58,251 nt of DNA from CAYNLG01 sp964397995. Its GTDB lineage: Bacteria > Planctomycetota > Phycisphaerae > FEN-1346. The stretch covers positions 1-58,251 of the forward strand of contig CAYNLG010000015.1 in NCBI GenBank assembly GCA_964397995.1, written 5' to 3'. Below the pieces are notes generated by a model. The model had not been told where the DNA came from and did no database searches. It was given only the letters and a program-made list of their open reading frames with translations. Position 1 is the first letter of the stretch; the number at the start of each line of letters is the position of its first letter. This document shows, one piece after another, positions 8,490 through 15,719 of the stretch. Position numbers and translations under genes: made by a program.

Positions 8490-8720
8490 ATGGCCGATCC
8501 GCGACAGCCTGAGCGCGGCGAGGTGCGGCGGGCCATGAGGGTGCTCGCCATCTCGTGGGTCATGGCCGGCGCGATCGTCCTGGGGGGCGCGGCCGGCTGG
8601 CTGCTCGACGAGCGGGTCACCGGGACCTTCCCTTTGGCCACCTTGCTGGGCATCGGTGCAGGCATCGCGGGAGGCGGCTGGTACGCCTACCGGACGATCA
8701 TGGAGGTGATGAAGGGATGA
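8490..8720 (+). CDS. atpI: AtpI/AtpZ-type small membrane protein of ATP synthase operon
   Basis: A 76-residue protein with two TM helices (about 17-38 and 46-68). The sequence GGAAGWLLDERVTGTFPLATLLGIGAG has the G-x-x-LD and P-x-x-TLLG-x-G pattern of the AtpZ/AtpI family (ATPase_gene1). These proteins are known to help assemble the c-ring or to aid cation supply to the enzyme. It is the first gene of the operon. Its stop overlaps the next start (ATGA), a sign of coupled translation. Confidence 0.8.
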   Translation: MADPRQPERGEVRRAMRVLAISWVMAGAIVLGGAAGWLLDERVTGTFPLATLLGIGAGIAGGGWYAYRTIMEVMKG

Positions 8721-9112
8721 CCCGCGGCATGGACTCGTTCGAGGCCTTCCAGGGTCGGGTGTGGCGCGTGGCCGCGGCTGCGGCGTGCGTCCTCCTGGCC
8801 GGGGCGGCGCTCACGGTCCGGCCCGCCGGCCCGGTGGTGGCGGGGTTGGCGGCGGGATGCGCGGCCAGCCTGGCGGCCCACGCGATCAAGGTCCGGGCCC
8901 TGCGGCGCCTGGCCGACGGCGCGAGCCACCGCCGCACCATGGGCGGGGCGCTGCTCGGGCGGCTGGCGGTGTGGAGCGCGGCCCTGGGGGCGGGGGCGGC
9001 CTGGCCGGGCGTGAGCCTGTATGCGGCGGCCGGGGGATTGCTGCTCGTCAACGCGGTGACCGTCGCGCTGGCGGCGATCGAAAGCCTGCGGCCACGCGCC
9101 GAGGCGCGGTGA
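8717..9112 (+). CDS. AtpI/AtpR-like four-helix membrane subunit of ATP synthase operon
   Basis: A 131-residue hydrophobic protein with about four TM segments (around 18-35, 38-56, 78-97 and 99-118) and no soluble domain. Position (second gene, between the AtpZ-like gene and atpB) and size fit the ATP synthase protein I / AtpR type of accessory subunit. Sequence similarity to either family is weak by eye, so the call rests mostly on context. It starts at the ATG overlapping the stop of the previous gene, and atpB follows after 7 bases. Confidence 0.6.
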   Translation: MTRGMDSFEAFQGRVWRVAAAAACVLLAGAALTVRPAGPVVAGLAAGCAASLAAHAIKVRALRRLADGASHRRTMGGALLGRLAVWSAALGAGAAWPGVSLYAAAGGLLLVNAVTVALAAIESLRPRAEAR

Positions 9113-9119
9113 GGCGGAC

Positions 9120-10190
9120 ATGGACGACACCCTACCTGGCGTGCCGGTTCAGCTGGTGGCGTGGCATGAGGCCCCGCCCTGGCCCCTGAACCTGCTCGTC
9201 TGGGGCTACAGCTACGAGACGCTCTTCATGACGGTCCTGGTGGTGCTGCTCGTGACCCTCGGGTTCGGGCTGCTCGCGCGGAAGCCGCGGCTCGTGCCCG
9301 GGCGGCGGCAGACGTTGCTGGAGCTGGTCGTGGGGTTCCTGAAGGAGGTCGTTTACGGCACGCTCGGGCCCAAGGACGGCCGCCGGTTCCTCCCGTTCAT
9401 CGGGACGATCTTCCTTTTCGTCTGGACGGCCAACATCATCGGCATCCTGCCCACGGGCGAGGTCTTCCGCTGGATCAACGGCCTGCTGGGTCGGCCCGAC
9501 GGGCCGAACCTGCTCCTGGAGAGCCAGGCGGGGACGTTCGTGCTGCCGGCGGCGGTGGAGCCCTCGCGGGACGTCAACTTCCCCTGGGGCCTCGGCATCA
9601 TGGTCTTTATCCTGATGCACCTCATGGCCATCCATCGCAAGGGCATGGGCCGGTACCTGGACGAGTACTTCGAGCCGCACCTCGGCACGGTCACGGTGCC
9701 CTGCCAGCACCTCTGGGCGCGGGTGCTGCTGGGCGTGCTCGGGGGGCTGGCGGCCGGGGGCTTCGGGTTCTTGGTGGGCCTGTTCCTGGACAGCCAGTGG
9801 GGCACCGGGACGGTGCGGTACTGGCTGGGCGGGGCGCTCGCGGTCTACAGCTTCGCGTGCTACCTGGTGAAGCTGAAGCACGAGCCGAAGGCGGTGGGGG
9901 TGCCGAACATTTTCATGGCGCCGCTGAACATCATCGGGAAGTTCGCGGAGATCCTGTCGATGTGCTTCCGCCTCTTCGGGAACATCTTCGGCGGGGCGGT
10001 GATCATCGCCCTGATCGGCGGGTTCGTCAAACCGGTCATGCCGATCCTGCTCCAGGGGTTCTTCGGCCTCTTCGTCGGGACGGTCCAGGCGTTCGTCTTC
10101 GCGGTCCTGTGCCTGACGTACATCGCGGTGGAGATCAGCGAGGAGGCCGGGCCGGACGAGCCGGCCGCCGAAACGGGGGCGATGGCGTAG
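9120..10190 (+). CDS. atpB: ATP synthase Fo subunit a
   Basis: Subunit a forms the ion half-channels against the c-ring. The protein is 356 residues, longer than the roughly 270 of E. coli, with extra sequence between the first helices (about 110-200). The essential Arg is R284 in SMCFRLFGNIFGG, and Q323 in GTVQAFVFAVLCLTYIA matches the conserved Gln of the last helix. The residue aligned with E. coli E219 (the GE of the NMYAGE motif) is Ala, so the H+ half-channel pair of E. coli is not conserved. That agrees with the Na+-type c subunits downstream. The next gene starts 3 bases after the stop. Confidence 0.95.
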   Translation: MDDTLPGVPVQLVAWHEAPPWPLNLLVWGYSYETLFMTVLVVLLVTLGFGLLARKPRLVPGRRQTLLELVVGFLKEVVYGTLGPKDGRRFLPFIGTIFLFVWTANIIGILPTGEVFRWINGLLGRPDGPNLLLESQAGTFVLPAAVEPSRDVNFPWGLGIMVFILMHLMAIHRKGMGRYLDEYFEPHLGTVTVPCQHLWARVLLGVLGGLAAGGFGFLVGLFLDSQWGTGTVRYWLGGALAVYSFACYLVKLKHEPKAVGVPNIFMAPLNIIGKFAEILSMCFRLFGNIFGGAVIIALIGGFVKPVMPILLQGFFGLFVGTVQAFVFAVLCLTYIAVEISEEAGPDEPAAETGAMA

Positions 10191-10193
10191 ACC

Positions 10194-10982
10194 ATGGCGA
10201 GTCCGGAAGGCATCCTGAGCGGTCCGATCGGCGACAGCCTGCTCGAAACGAGCAAGTTCATCGCGGCGGGCCTGTCGGTGGGGCTGGGGGCCCTCGGGCC
10301 CGGCGTCGGCGAGGGGTATGCCGCCGGCAAGGCCGCCGAAGGCATCGCCCGCCAGCCGGCCGAGAGCGGCGAGACGCTCCGGACGATGCTGATCGGCCAG
10401 GCGATCGCCGAGACGAGCGGCATCTTCGGCCTGGTGGTGGCGTTCCTGCTGGTCTTCACGAGCGCCGAGAGCATCGCGAACTGGGTGGCCGCCGGGGCCC
10501 TGGTGGGGGCGGGCTTCTGCATGGGGATGAGCGCGATCGGCAGCGCCGTGGGGGCGGGCCTGACGGCCGGCCACGCCATCGAGGGCATCGCCCGCGTCCC
10601 GGAGAGCCGCAGCCCCGTGACCCTGTCGATGCTGATCGCCCAGGCGCTGGCGCAGAACGGGTCGATCCTCGGGTTCGTGGTGGCCATCCTCCTGATGGTG
10701 GCGAACAACGCCGACGAGGTCGGCACCGACTGGACCGTCGTCGTGCCGCGCCTCGCCGCCTTCCTCGGCGCCGGCATCGCGATGGGGGCCGGGGCGACGG
10801 GCCCGTCGGTGGGTATCGGGTACGTCGGGGCGGAGGCGTGCTCGGGCATCGGGCGGAACCTGGACGAGCGGAGCCTCATTAACCGAACGATGTTCATCGG
10901 GTCGGCCGTGGCGAGCTCGACCTCGATCTACAGCCTGGTCGTCGCGCTGCTCTTGTGGAGCGTGGGGGCCGGGAACCTTTAG
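10194..10982 (+). CDS. Triple-hairpin ATP synthase c subunit (one carboxylate in three hairpins)
   Basis: A 262-residue protein made of three fused c-subunit hairpins, six TM helices in all. Hairpin 1 (about 20-90) keeps both ion ligands: E40 in GPGVGEGYAAG and E73 in GQAIAETSGIF. In hairpin 2 (about 96-170) they are A121 (GSAVGAG) and Q154 (AQALAQNGS). In hairpin 3 (about 185-258) they are I208 (GPSVGIG) and S241 (GSAVASSTSIYSL). Thus only one of three hairpins can carry the ion, as in V-type and Acetobacterium-type fused c subunits, although there the fusion is two hairpins. The next gene encodes a normal single-hairpin c subunit, so a mixed rotor is likely. Each hairpin is well kept, which argues against decay. 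Confidence 0.88.
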   Translation: MASPEGILSGPIGDSLLETSKFIAAGLSVGLGALGPGVGEGYAAGKAAEGIARQPAESGETLRTMLIGQAIAETSGIFGLVVAFLLVFTSAESIANWVAAGALVGAGFCMGMSAIGSAVGAGLTAGHAIEGIARVPESRSPVTLSMLIAQALAQNGSILGFVVAILLMVANNADEVGTDWTVVVPRLAAFLGAGIAMGAGATGPSVGIGYVGAEACSGIGRNLDERSLINRTMFIGSAVASSTSIYSLVVALLLWSVGAGNL

Positions 10983-11042
10983 GCGGACGCGAACCGCCGG
11001 GCGGCCCCGTGCCGCGCGGCACGCAGAAGGAAAGGACAGACG

Positions 11043-11306
11043 ATGGATGAAGCAACCATGCAGGCGCTGGGCGAGGCGATCGTGCGGGCGGCGGCCCTGT
11101 TGGGGGCCGGCCTGGCGATGGGATTCGGCGCCATCGGCCCCGGCGTCGGCGAAGGCTACGCCGCCGGCCGCGCCTGCGAAGGCATCAGCCGCCGGCCCGA
11201 TCAGGCCGCGCTGCTGACCCGGACCATGCTGATCGGCCAGGCCGTCTCCGAGTCGACGGGCATCTACAGCCTCGTCGTCGCGATGCTCCTGATCTTCGTG
11301 GTCTGA
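11043..11306 (+). CDS. atpE: ATP synthase c subunit, two-carboxylate Na+ type
   Basis: An 87-residue two-helix proteolipid. TM1 contains GPGVGEGYAAG with E37 at the position of Gln32 of Ilyobacter. TM2 contains GQAVSESTGIYSLVVAM with E70-S71-T72 and Y75. This set (E, E, S, T, Y) is the two-carboxylate Na+ site known from Fusobacterium nucleatum c-rings, so Na+ coupling is a reasonable inference, though some such rings can also use H+. The loop R-R-P that contacts gamma/epsilon is present. A strong AGAAGGAAAGGA ribosome site lies just ahead, consistent with the high copy number needed for a c-ring. Confidence 0.93.
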   Translation: MDEATMQALGEAIVRAAALLGAGLAMGFGAIGPGVGEGYAAGRACEGISRRPDQAALLTRTMLIGQAVSESTGIYSLVVAMLLIFVV

Positions 11307-11349
11307 CAGGGCGGCGGCGGGCGGAACCCCAAGCACAGGAGGCGCTGAC

Positions 11350-12291
11350 GTGGCGCCAGCCAAGAAGCGACTGCTCTGGGCCTTCATCGTCGTCTACGTC
11401 CTGGCGACGGCCGGCCTGATGGTACACGCGTTCCTCGGGACGCATGGCCGGGCCCAGGTGTACGGCCTGACGCGCGAGGTCACCGAGTTCAAGGACGCGC
11501 ATCTGATGGAGCCGCTCGAGGTCCGGGCGCTGGCCGACGAGGGCGTCGTCCTGGACGCGGACCGCGTCCAGGCGCTCGACGAGGCCGGCGTCGCCACAGT
11601 GACCGTGGCGGGCGGCGAGGTGGTCGACACCGCCCAGGCCGTCGGCCGCCAGGCCGGCGTCCTGACCCTCCCGGCCGGGACGAAGCTGACGCCGGCGTTG
11701 TGGCGGCAGGTGCTCGTGCTGGAGGCGCGGGCGCGGCCGGCGCTGCGGATTCCGATCCAGGCCAAGGGCAACATCATCGGCTTCAGTTTCACGATGGCCG
11801 TCGTGGTGCTCAACTTCTTCGGCTTGCTCTGCCTGCTCTACGTCTTCGTGTGGGACCCGATCCTCGGGATGCTCGATGCGCGGGCCGAGACGATCCGCTC
11901 GGAGATCGACGAGGCGGCGGCGAAGCGCAAGGAAGCCCGCGGCCTCCGCGACAAGTACGCCGAACTCATGGACGGGGCGAAACGCGAACGCGAGGCCCTT
12001 GTGGCCGCCGGCCAGCGCGACGGCGAGGCCGAGCGCCAGAAAATCCTCGACCGGGCCCGCGACGAGGCCGAGAAGCTGATCGCCCAGGCCCGCGAGGAGA
12101 TCGGCGCCGAAACCGAGAAGGCCCGCCGCGAACTCATGGCCGAGGTCGGCCGCCTCTCGACTGACGTGGCCGGCGCGATCCTCAGCCGCGAGGTCCGCCC
12201 GGAGGACCACGACGCCCTGGTCCAGGACTTCCTGGCCAAGGTGGACGCGGGCGGCACCGCCGAGCGCGAAAGCGGAGACGGCCCGGCATGA
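11350..12291 (+). CDS. atpF: ATP synthase subunit b with an N-terminal extension
   Basis: The peripheral-stalk subunit is 313 residues, about twice the usual 156-170. The C-terminal half is ordinary: a TM helix at about 142-168 ending in FVWDPILGMLDARAETI, then a long charged coiled coil. The extra N-terminal part has its own TM helix (about 9-29) followed by roughly 110 residues that would lie on the outer side of the membrane; I do not recognise this domain. The start is GTG with AGGAGG seven bases ahead. The last 4 bases overlap the start of atpH (ATGA). Alternative short starts before residue 142 would remove the extension, but no good ribosome site is seen there. Confidence 0.9.
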   Translation: MAPAKKRLLWAFIVVYVLATAGLMVHAFLGTHGRAQVYGLTREVTEFKDAHLMEPLEVRALADEGVVLDADRVQALDEAGVATVTVAGGEVVDTAQAVGRQAGVLTLPAGTKLTPALWRQVLVLEARARPALRIPIQAKGNIIGFSFTMAVVVLNFFGLLCLLYVFVWDPILGMLDARAETIRSEIDEAAAKRKEARGLRDKYAELMDGAKREREALVAAGQRDGEAERQKILDRARDEAEKLIAQAREEIGAETEKARRELMAEVGRLSTDVAGAILSREVRPEDHDALVQDFLAKVDAGGTAERESGDGPA

Positions 12292-12827
12292 CCACCAGCC
12301 CCGTAGCCGCCCGATACGCCCAGGCCCTGGGCGACCTGATGCCCGAGACAGGCGACCTGGAACGGGCGGCGTCCGCCGTCCGCGCCCTGGCGGCGCGCGT
12401 GGTGACCGACCCGACGGACCGCCTCTTCTGGCGGAGCCGCAGCGTCGGCCGCCACGTCAAGCGCGAGCTGCTGATGAAGGCGGCCGCGGGGATGGACGCG
12501 CCGGAGGCGCTGACGGCGTTCGTCGAGGTCCTGCTCGACAACCACCGGGTGGCGGAGCTGCCGGAGATTGCCGACGCGCTGGACGCGTGTGTGGCCGACC
12601 GGCTGAACCGGGCGCGGGCGCGGGTGGTGAGCGCGCGGCCGCTGTCGGAGGCGCAGCAGGAGGCGATCCGCTCGCGGCTGGCGGCAACGAGCGGCAAGGA
12701 CGTCCAGCTGGACGCGGCCGTGGACGAGAGCCTGATCGGCGGCGTGCGGGTGGAGATGGAGAACCGGATCCTCGACGGAAGCGTCCGCGGGCGGCTCGAC
12801 GCCCTGGCGGGCCGCTTCGGCAACTAG
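12288..12827 (+). CDS. atpH: ATP synthase F1 subunit delta
   Basis: A 179-residue delta (OSCP-type) subunit linking the b stalk to the top of alpha. It begins VAARYAQALGDL, a typical start, and ends with the conserved block DESLIGGVRVEMENRILDGSVRGRLDAL. Length is normal. It overlaps atpF by 4 bases. Its TAG stop is part of TAGGAGG, the ribosome site of the following sulfatase gene, which ties the sulfatase to the atp transcript. Confidence 0.93.
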   Translation: MTTSPVAARYAQALGDLMPETGDLERAASAVRALAARVVTDPTDRLFWRSRSVGRHVKRELLMKAAAGMDAPEALTAFVEVLLDNHRVAELPEIADALDACVADRLNRARARVVSARPLSEAQQEAIRSRLAATSGKDVQLDAAVDESLIGGVRVEMENRILDGSVRGRLDALAGRFGN

Positions 12828-12838
12828 GAGGCCCGACC

Positions 12839-14266
12839 ATGGCCGCGAGCCAGGCCATGCCTCAAGGCGAGACGCCGCTGACCCGCCGAGGCTTCCTCGG
12901 CTGGGCGGGGGGCGCCGCCGCGCTGGCCGCCACCGGCTGGCTGCCCCGCGGGGCGCGCGGCGCGAGCACGGGGACCGGTGGCCGGCCGCCCAATTTCATC
13001 GTCATCTTCACCGACGACCAGGGGTACCAGGACCTGGGGTGCTTCGGGTCGCCGGAGATCAAGACGCCGTGCATCGACCGGCTGGCCGCCGAGGGGATGA
13101 AGCTGACGGACTTCTACGTGGCCTCGCCGGTGTGCACGCCGTCGCGGGCGGCGCTCATGACGGGCTGCTACCCGAAGCGCGTGGGCCTGGCGAGTGGCGT
13201 CATCTTCCCGCCGCACACGCGCGGCCTGCACCCGCGGGAGGTGACGGTGGCGGAGGCGCTGAAGGCGCGGGGCTACGCGACGGCCTGCGTCGGGAAGTGG
13301 CACCTGGGCCACCAGCCGCCCTTCCTTCCGACGCGCCAGGGCTTCGACCGCTACTACGGGGTGCCGTACTCGAACGACATGATGACCAAGGCGCCGGACG
13401 GCAGCCGCGGCACCGTCCTGATGCGCGACACGGAGATCATCGAGCACCCGGCCGACCAGACGACGCTGACGGAGCGGTACACCGAGGAGGCGGTCGGGTT
13501 CATCCGCGCCAACAAAGACCGGCCCTTCTTCTTGTACCTGCCGCACACCATGCCGCACCTGCCGCTGGCGGTGTCGGAGCGGTTCGCGGGCAAGTCGGCG
13601 GGCGGGATGTACGGCGACGTGATCGAGTGCATCGACTGGAGCACGGGGCGCATCGCCGACACGGTCCGCGAGCTGGGCCTCGCGGAGAACACATGGATCA
13701 TCTACACCTCGGACAACGGCCCGTGGCTCGGCCGCCGCAAGGGCAAGAACGTCGGCTACGCCGACCCCCTGCGGGCGGGCAAGGGCACGACGTACGAGGG
13801 CGGGATGCGCGAGCCGTGCGTCGTCTGGGCGCCCGGGCGCGTGCCCGCGGGGGCGGTCCGGAGCGGCATCGTCACGTCAATGGACCTGGCGCCGACGCTG
13901 GCCGGCCTGGCGGGCGGATCAATGCCCACCGACCGCGTCCTCGACGGAATGGACGTGGCGCCGCTCCTCACGGGCAAGACCGAGGCGAGCCCGCGCGACG
14001 GCCTCCTCTACTACAACACGCGCGGCCAGGCGGAGGCCATCCGCCACGGCAAGTGGAAGTTCCGCCGCGCCGCCGGAAAGAACAAGAAAGAGCCGGCCGA
14101 GGCCGAGCTCTACCACCTGGAGGCCGACATCGGCGAGACGACGAACCTGGCCGAGAAGCACCCGGACGTGGCCGCGAAGCTGGAGGCGGCCGTGCGGGCC
14201 TTCGACGCCGACCTCGAGAAACACGCGCGCCCCGCGGGCGACACGAAGACCATGACCTTCAACTGA
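12839..14266 (+). CDS. Tat-exported sulfatase inside the ATP synthase operon
   Basis: A 475-residue type I (formylglycine) sulfatase. The N-terminus has a Tat signal, TRRGFLGWAGGAAALAATGW, so it is folded before export. Metal ligands D59-D60 lie in FIVIFTDDQGYQD, and the catalytic signature is C99-TPSR in SPVCTPSRAALMTG, which needs a formylglycine-generating enzyme (not in this window). Later blocks (VGKWHLGH, TSDNGPW, EGGMREP) are those of arylsulfatase A-like enzymes. The start ATG has GGAGG that overlaps the atpH stop, so translation is likely coupled. The substrate, some sulfated sugar or glycan, cannot be told. Confidence 0.9.
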   Translation: MAASQAMPQGETPLTRRGFLGWAGGAAALAATGWLPRGARGASTGTGGRPPNFIVIFTDDQGYQDLGCFGSPEIKTPCIDRLAAEGMKLTDFYVASPVCTPSRAALMTGCYPKRVGLASGVIFPPHTRGLHPREVTVAEALKARGYATACVGKWHLGHQPPFLPTRQGFDRYYGVPYSNDMMTKAPDGSRGTVLMRDTEIIEHPADQTTLTERYTEEAVGFIRANKDRPFFLYLPHTMPHLPLAVSERFAGKSAGGMYGDVIECIDWSTGRIADTVRELGLAENTWIIYTSDNGPWLGRRKGKNVGYADPLRAGKGTTYEGGMREPCVVWAPGRVPAGAVRSGIVTSMDLAPTLAGLAGGSMPTDRVLDGMDVAPLLTGKTEASPRDGLLYYNTRGQAEAIRHGKWKFRRAAGKNKKEPAEAELYHLEADIGETTNLAEKHPDVAAKLEAAVRAFDADLEKHARPAGDTKTMTFN

Positions 14267-14267
14267 C

Positions 14268-15710
14268 ATGCCGACGCGACCGAACATCCTGGTGATCCTC
14301 TGCGACCAGCTCTCGGCCCTGGCCGTGGGCGCCTGGGGCAACCCGCGGGCGCCGACGCCGACGATCGACCGCCTGGCCGCCGAAGGCGTCCGCTTCGACC
14401 GGACGTACACGCCCTGCCCGCTCTGTCAGCCGGCGCGCCCGTCGGCCTGGACGGGCCGCCTGCCGCACGAGCACGGCGTCCTCTCGAACGCGGGCGGGCA
14501 GCGCATCCCCGACGGGATGCCGACGGTCGGCGAGGTCTTCGCGGCCGCGGGCTACGACACGGTCCACTTCGGCAAGACGCACGACGCCGGGGCGCTTCGC
14601 GGGTTCCAGGTGGCCCCCCGGGGAACGCTGCCGGTCGAGGCGGAGCCGGCGTGGCCGATCAACGCCGACACCCTGCACGACCGCCACGCCCTGTGCCAGT
14701 GCCTGGACTACCTGGGCCGGCCGCACGAGGACCCGTTCCTGATGATCGCCGACCTCGAGAACCCGCACAACATCTGCGGCTGGATCGGCGAGAACCAGGG
14801 CCCGCACGAGGACGTGCCGATCGACGACCTGCCCTCCCTGCCCGCGAACTTCGAGACCGCTGACTTGGGCGCGCGGCCCGTGCCCATCCAGTACCTCTGC
14901 TGCGGGCATCGGCGGCTCAGCCACGCCAGCGCGTGGACCGAGGCGAACTACCGCCATTACCTGGCGGCGTACGAGCACTTCGTGCGGCGGGCCGACCAGG
15001 CCGTCGCCACGCTGCTGGAGACCCTGGCCCACTCGGACGCGGCCGAGGACACGGTGGTCGTCTTCCTCTCGGACCACGGCGAGGGCATGGCCGCCCACCG
15101 CATGGTCACCAAGCAGGTCAGCTTCTACGAGGAGACGACGCGGGTCGCGCTGATCGTGTCGGGCCCGGGCGTGTCGGGCGCCGGGCGGACGGTGGCCGAG
15201 CCGCTCGTCTCGCTCTGCGACGTCGCGCCGACGGTCGCGGACCTCGCGGGCCTGGCGTGGCCGGCCGAGACCTACGGCCGCAGCCTCCTGCCGTGGCTCC
15301 GGGGCGAGGCGCCGGACGCCTGGCGGCCACACGTCGCCAGCGAATGGTACAGCGAGTTCGACTACGTCATCACCCCCGGCCGCATGCTCCGCACCGACCG
15401 CTGGAAGTACACGCGGTACCTGGAGGGAGGCGGCGAGGAGCTGTTCGATATGGACGCCGACCCGGGCGAGACACGGACGCTCGTCGCGGACCCCGCTTGC
15501 GCCGACGTCCTGGCCGAGCACCGCCGCCTGATGGACGCCCACCTGGAGGCGACCGGTGACCCGTTCGCGGACCTGGAGGTCCGGGTGGACCCGGTGTGGC
15601 GTCGGCATCCGGTCGGTTACGCGAACCACGAGGGGCCGTCGGCGGTCGAGGTCGGCCGCGGCCAGGCCCCGGCGCCGTCCGGCATGGCGGCCCCGACCCC
15701 GCAGCGATAG
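14268..15710 (+). CDS. Second sulfatase inside the ATP synthase operon, no signal peptide
   Basis: A 480-residue sulfatase-family hydrolase. It starts one base after the stop of the Tat-sulfatase and ends 9 bases before atpA. D13 in VILCDQLSA and DHGEGMAAHR are metal-site blocks. The catalytic signature is C53-QPAR in PLCQPARPSAWTG, a C-x-P-x-R core that should be converted to formylglycine. No Tat or Sec signal is seen, so it probably acts in the cytoplasm, perhaps on material released by the exported enzyme. It could also be a choline-sulfatase-like or phosphonate-monoester-hydrolase-like member; the fold is certain, the substrate is not. Confidence 0.88.
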   Translation: MPTRPNILVILCDQLSALAVGAWGNPRAPTPTIDRLAAEGVRFDRTYTPCPLCQPARPSAWTGRLPHEHGVLSNAGGQRIPDGMPTVGEVFAAAGYDTVHFGKTHDAGALRGFQVAPRGTLPVEAEPAWPINADTLHDRHALCQCLDYLGRPHEDPFLMIADLENPHNICGWIGENQGPHEDVPIDDLPSLPANFETADLGARPVPIQYLCCGHRRLSHASAWTEANYRHYLAAYEHFVRRADQAVATLLETLAHSDAAEDTVVVFLSDHGEGMAAHRMVTKQVSFYEETTRVALIVSGPGVSGAGRTVAEPLVSLCDVAPTVADLAGLAWPAETYGRSLLPWLRGEAPDAWRPHVASEWYSEFDYVITPGRMLRTDRWKYTRYLEGGGEELFDMDADPGETRTLVADPACADVLAEHRRLMDAHLEATGDPFADLEVRVDPVWRRHPVGYANHEGPSAVEVGRGQAPAPSGMAAPTPQR

Positions 15711-15719
15711 AGAGAGGCC

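Noticed and set aside
10194..11306. Pseudogenisation of c subunit hairpins 2 and 3
   Set aside because: Helices, loops and reading frame are well kept over all three hairpins; only the ion ligands changed, in the same way as in functional V-type fused subunits.
9132..11387. 751-codon minus-strand open frame
   Set aside because: It is antisense to atpB and both c subunit genes. The His/Arg/Asp-rich sequence has no homology.
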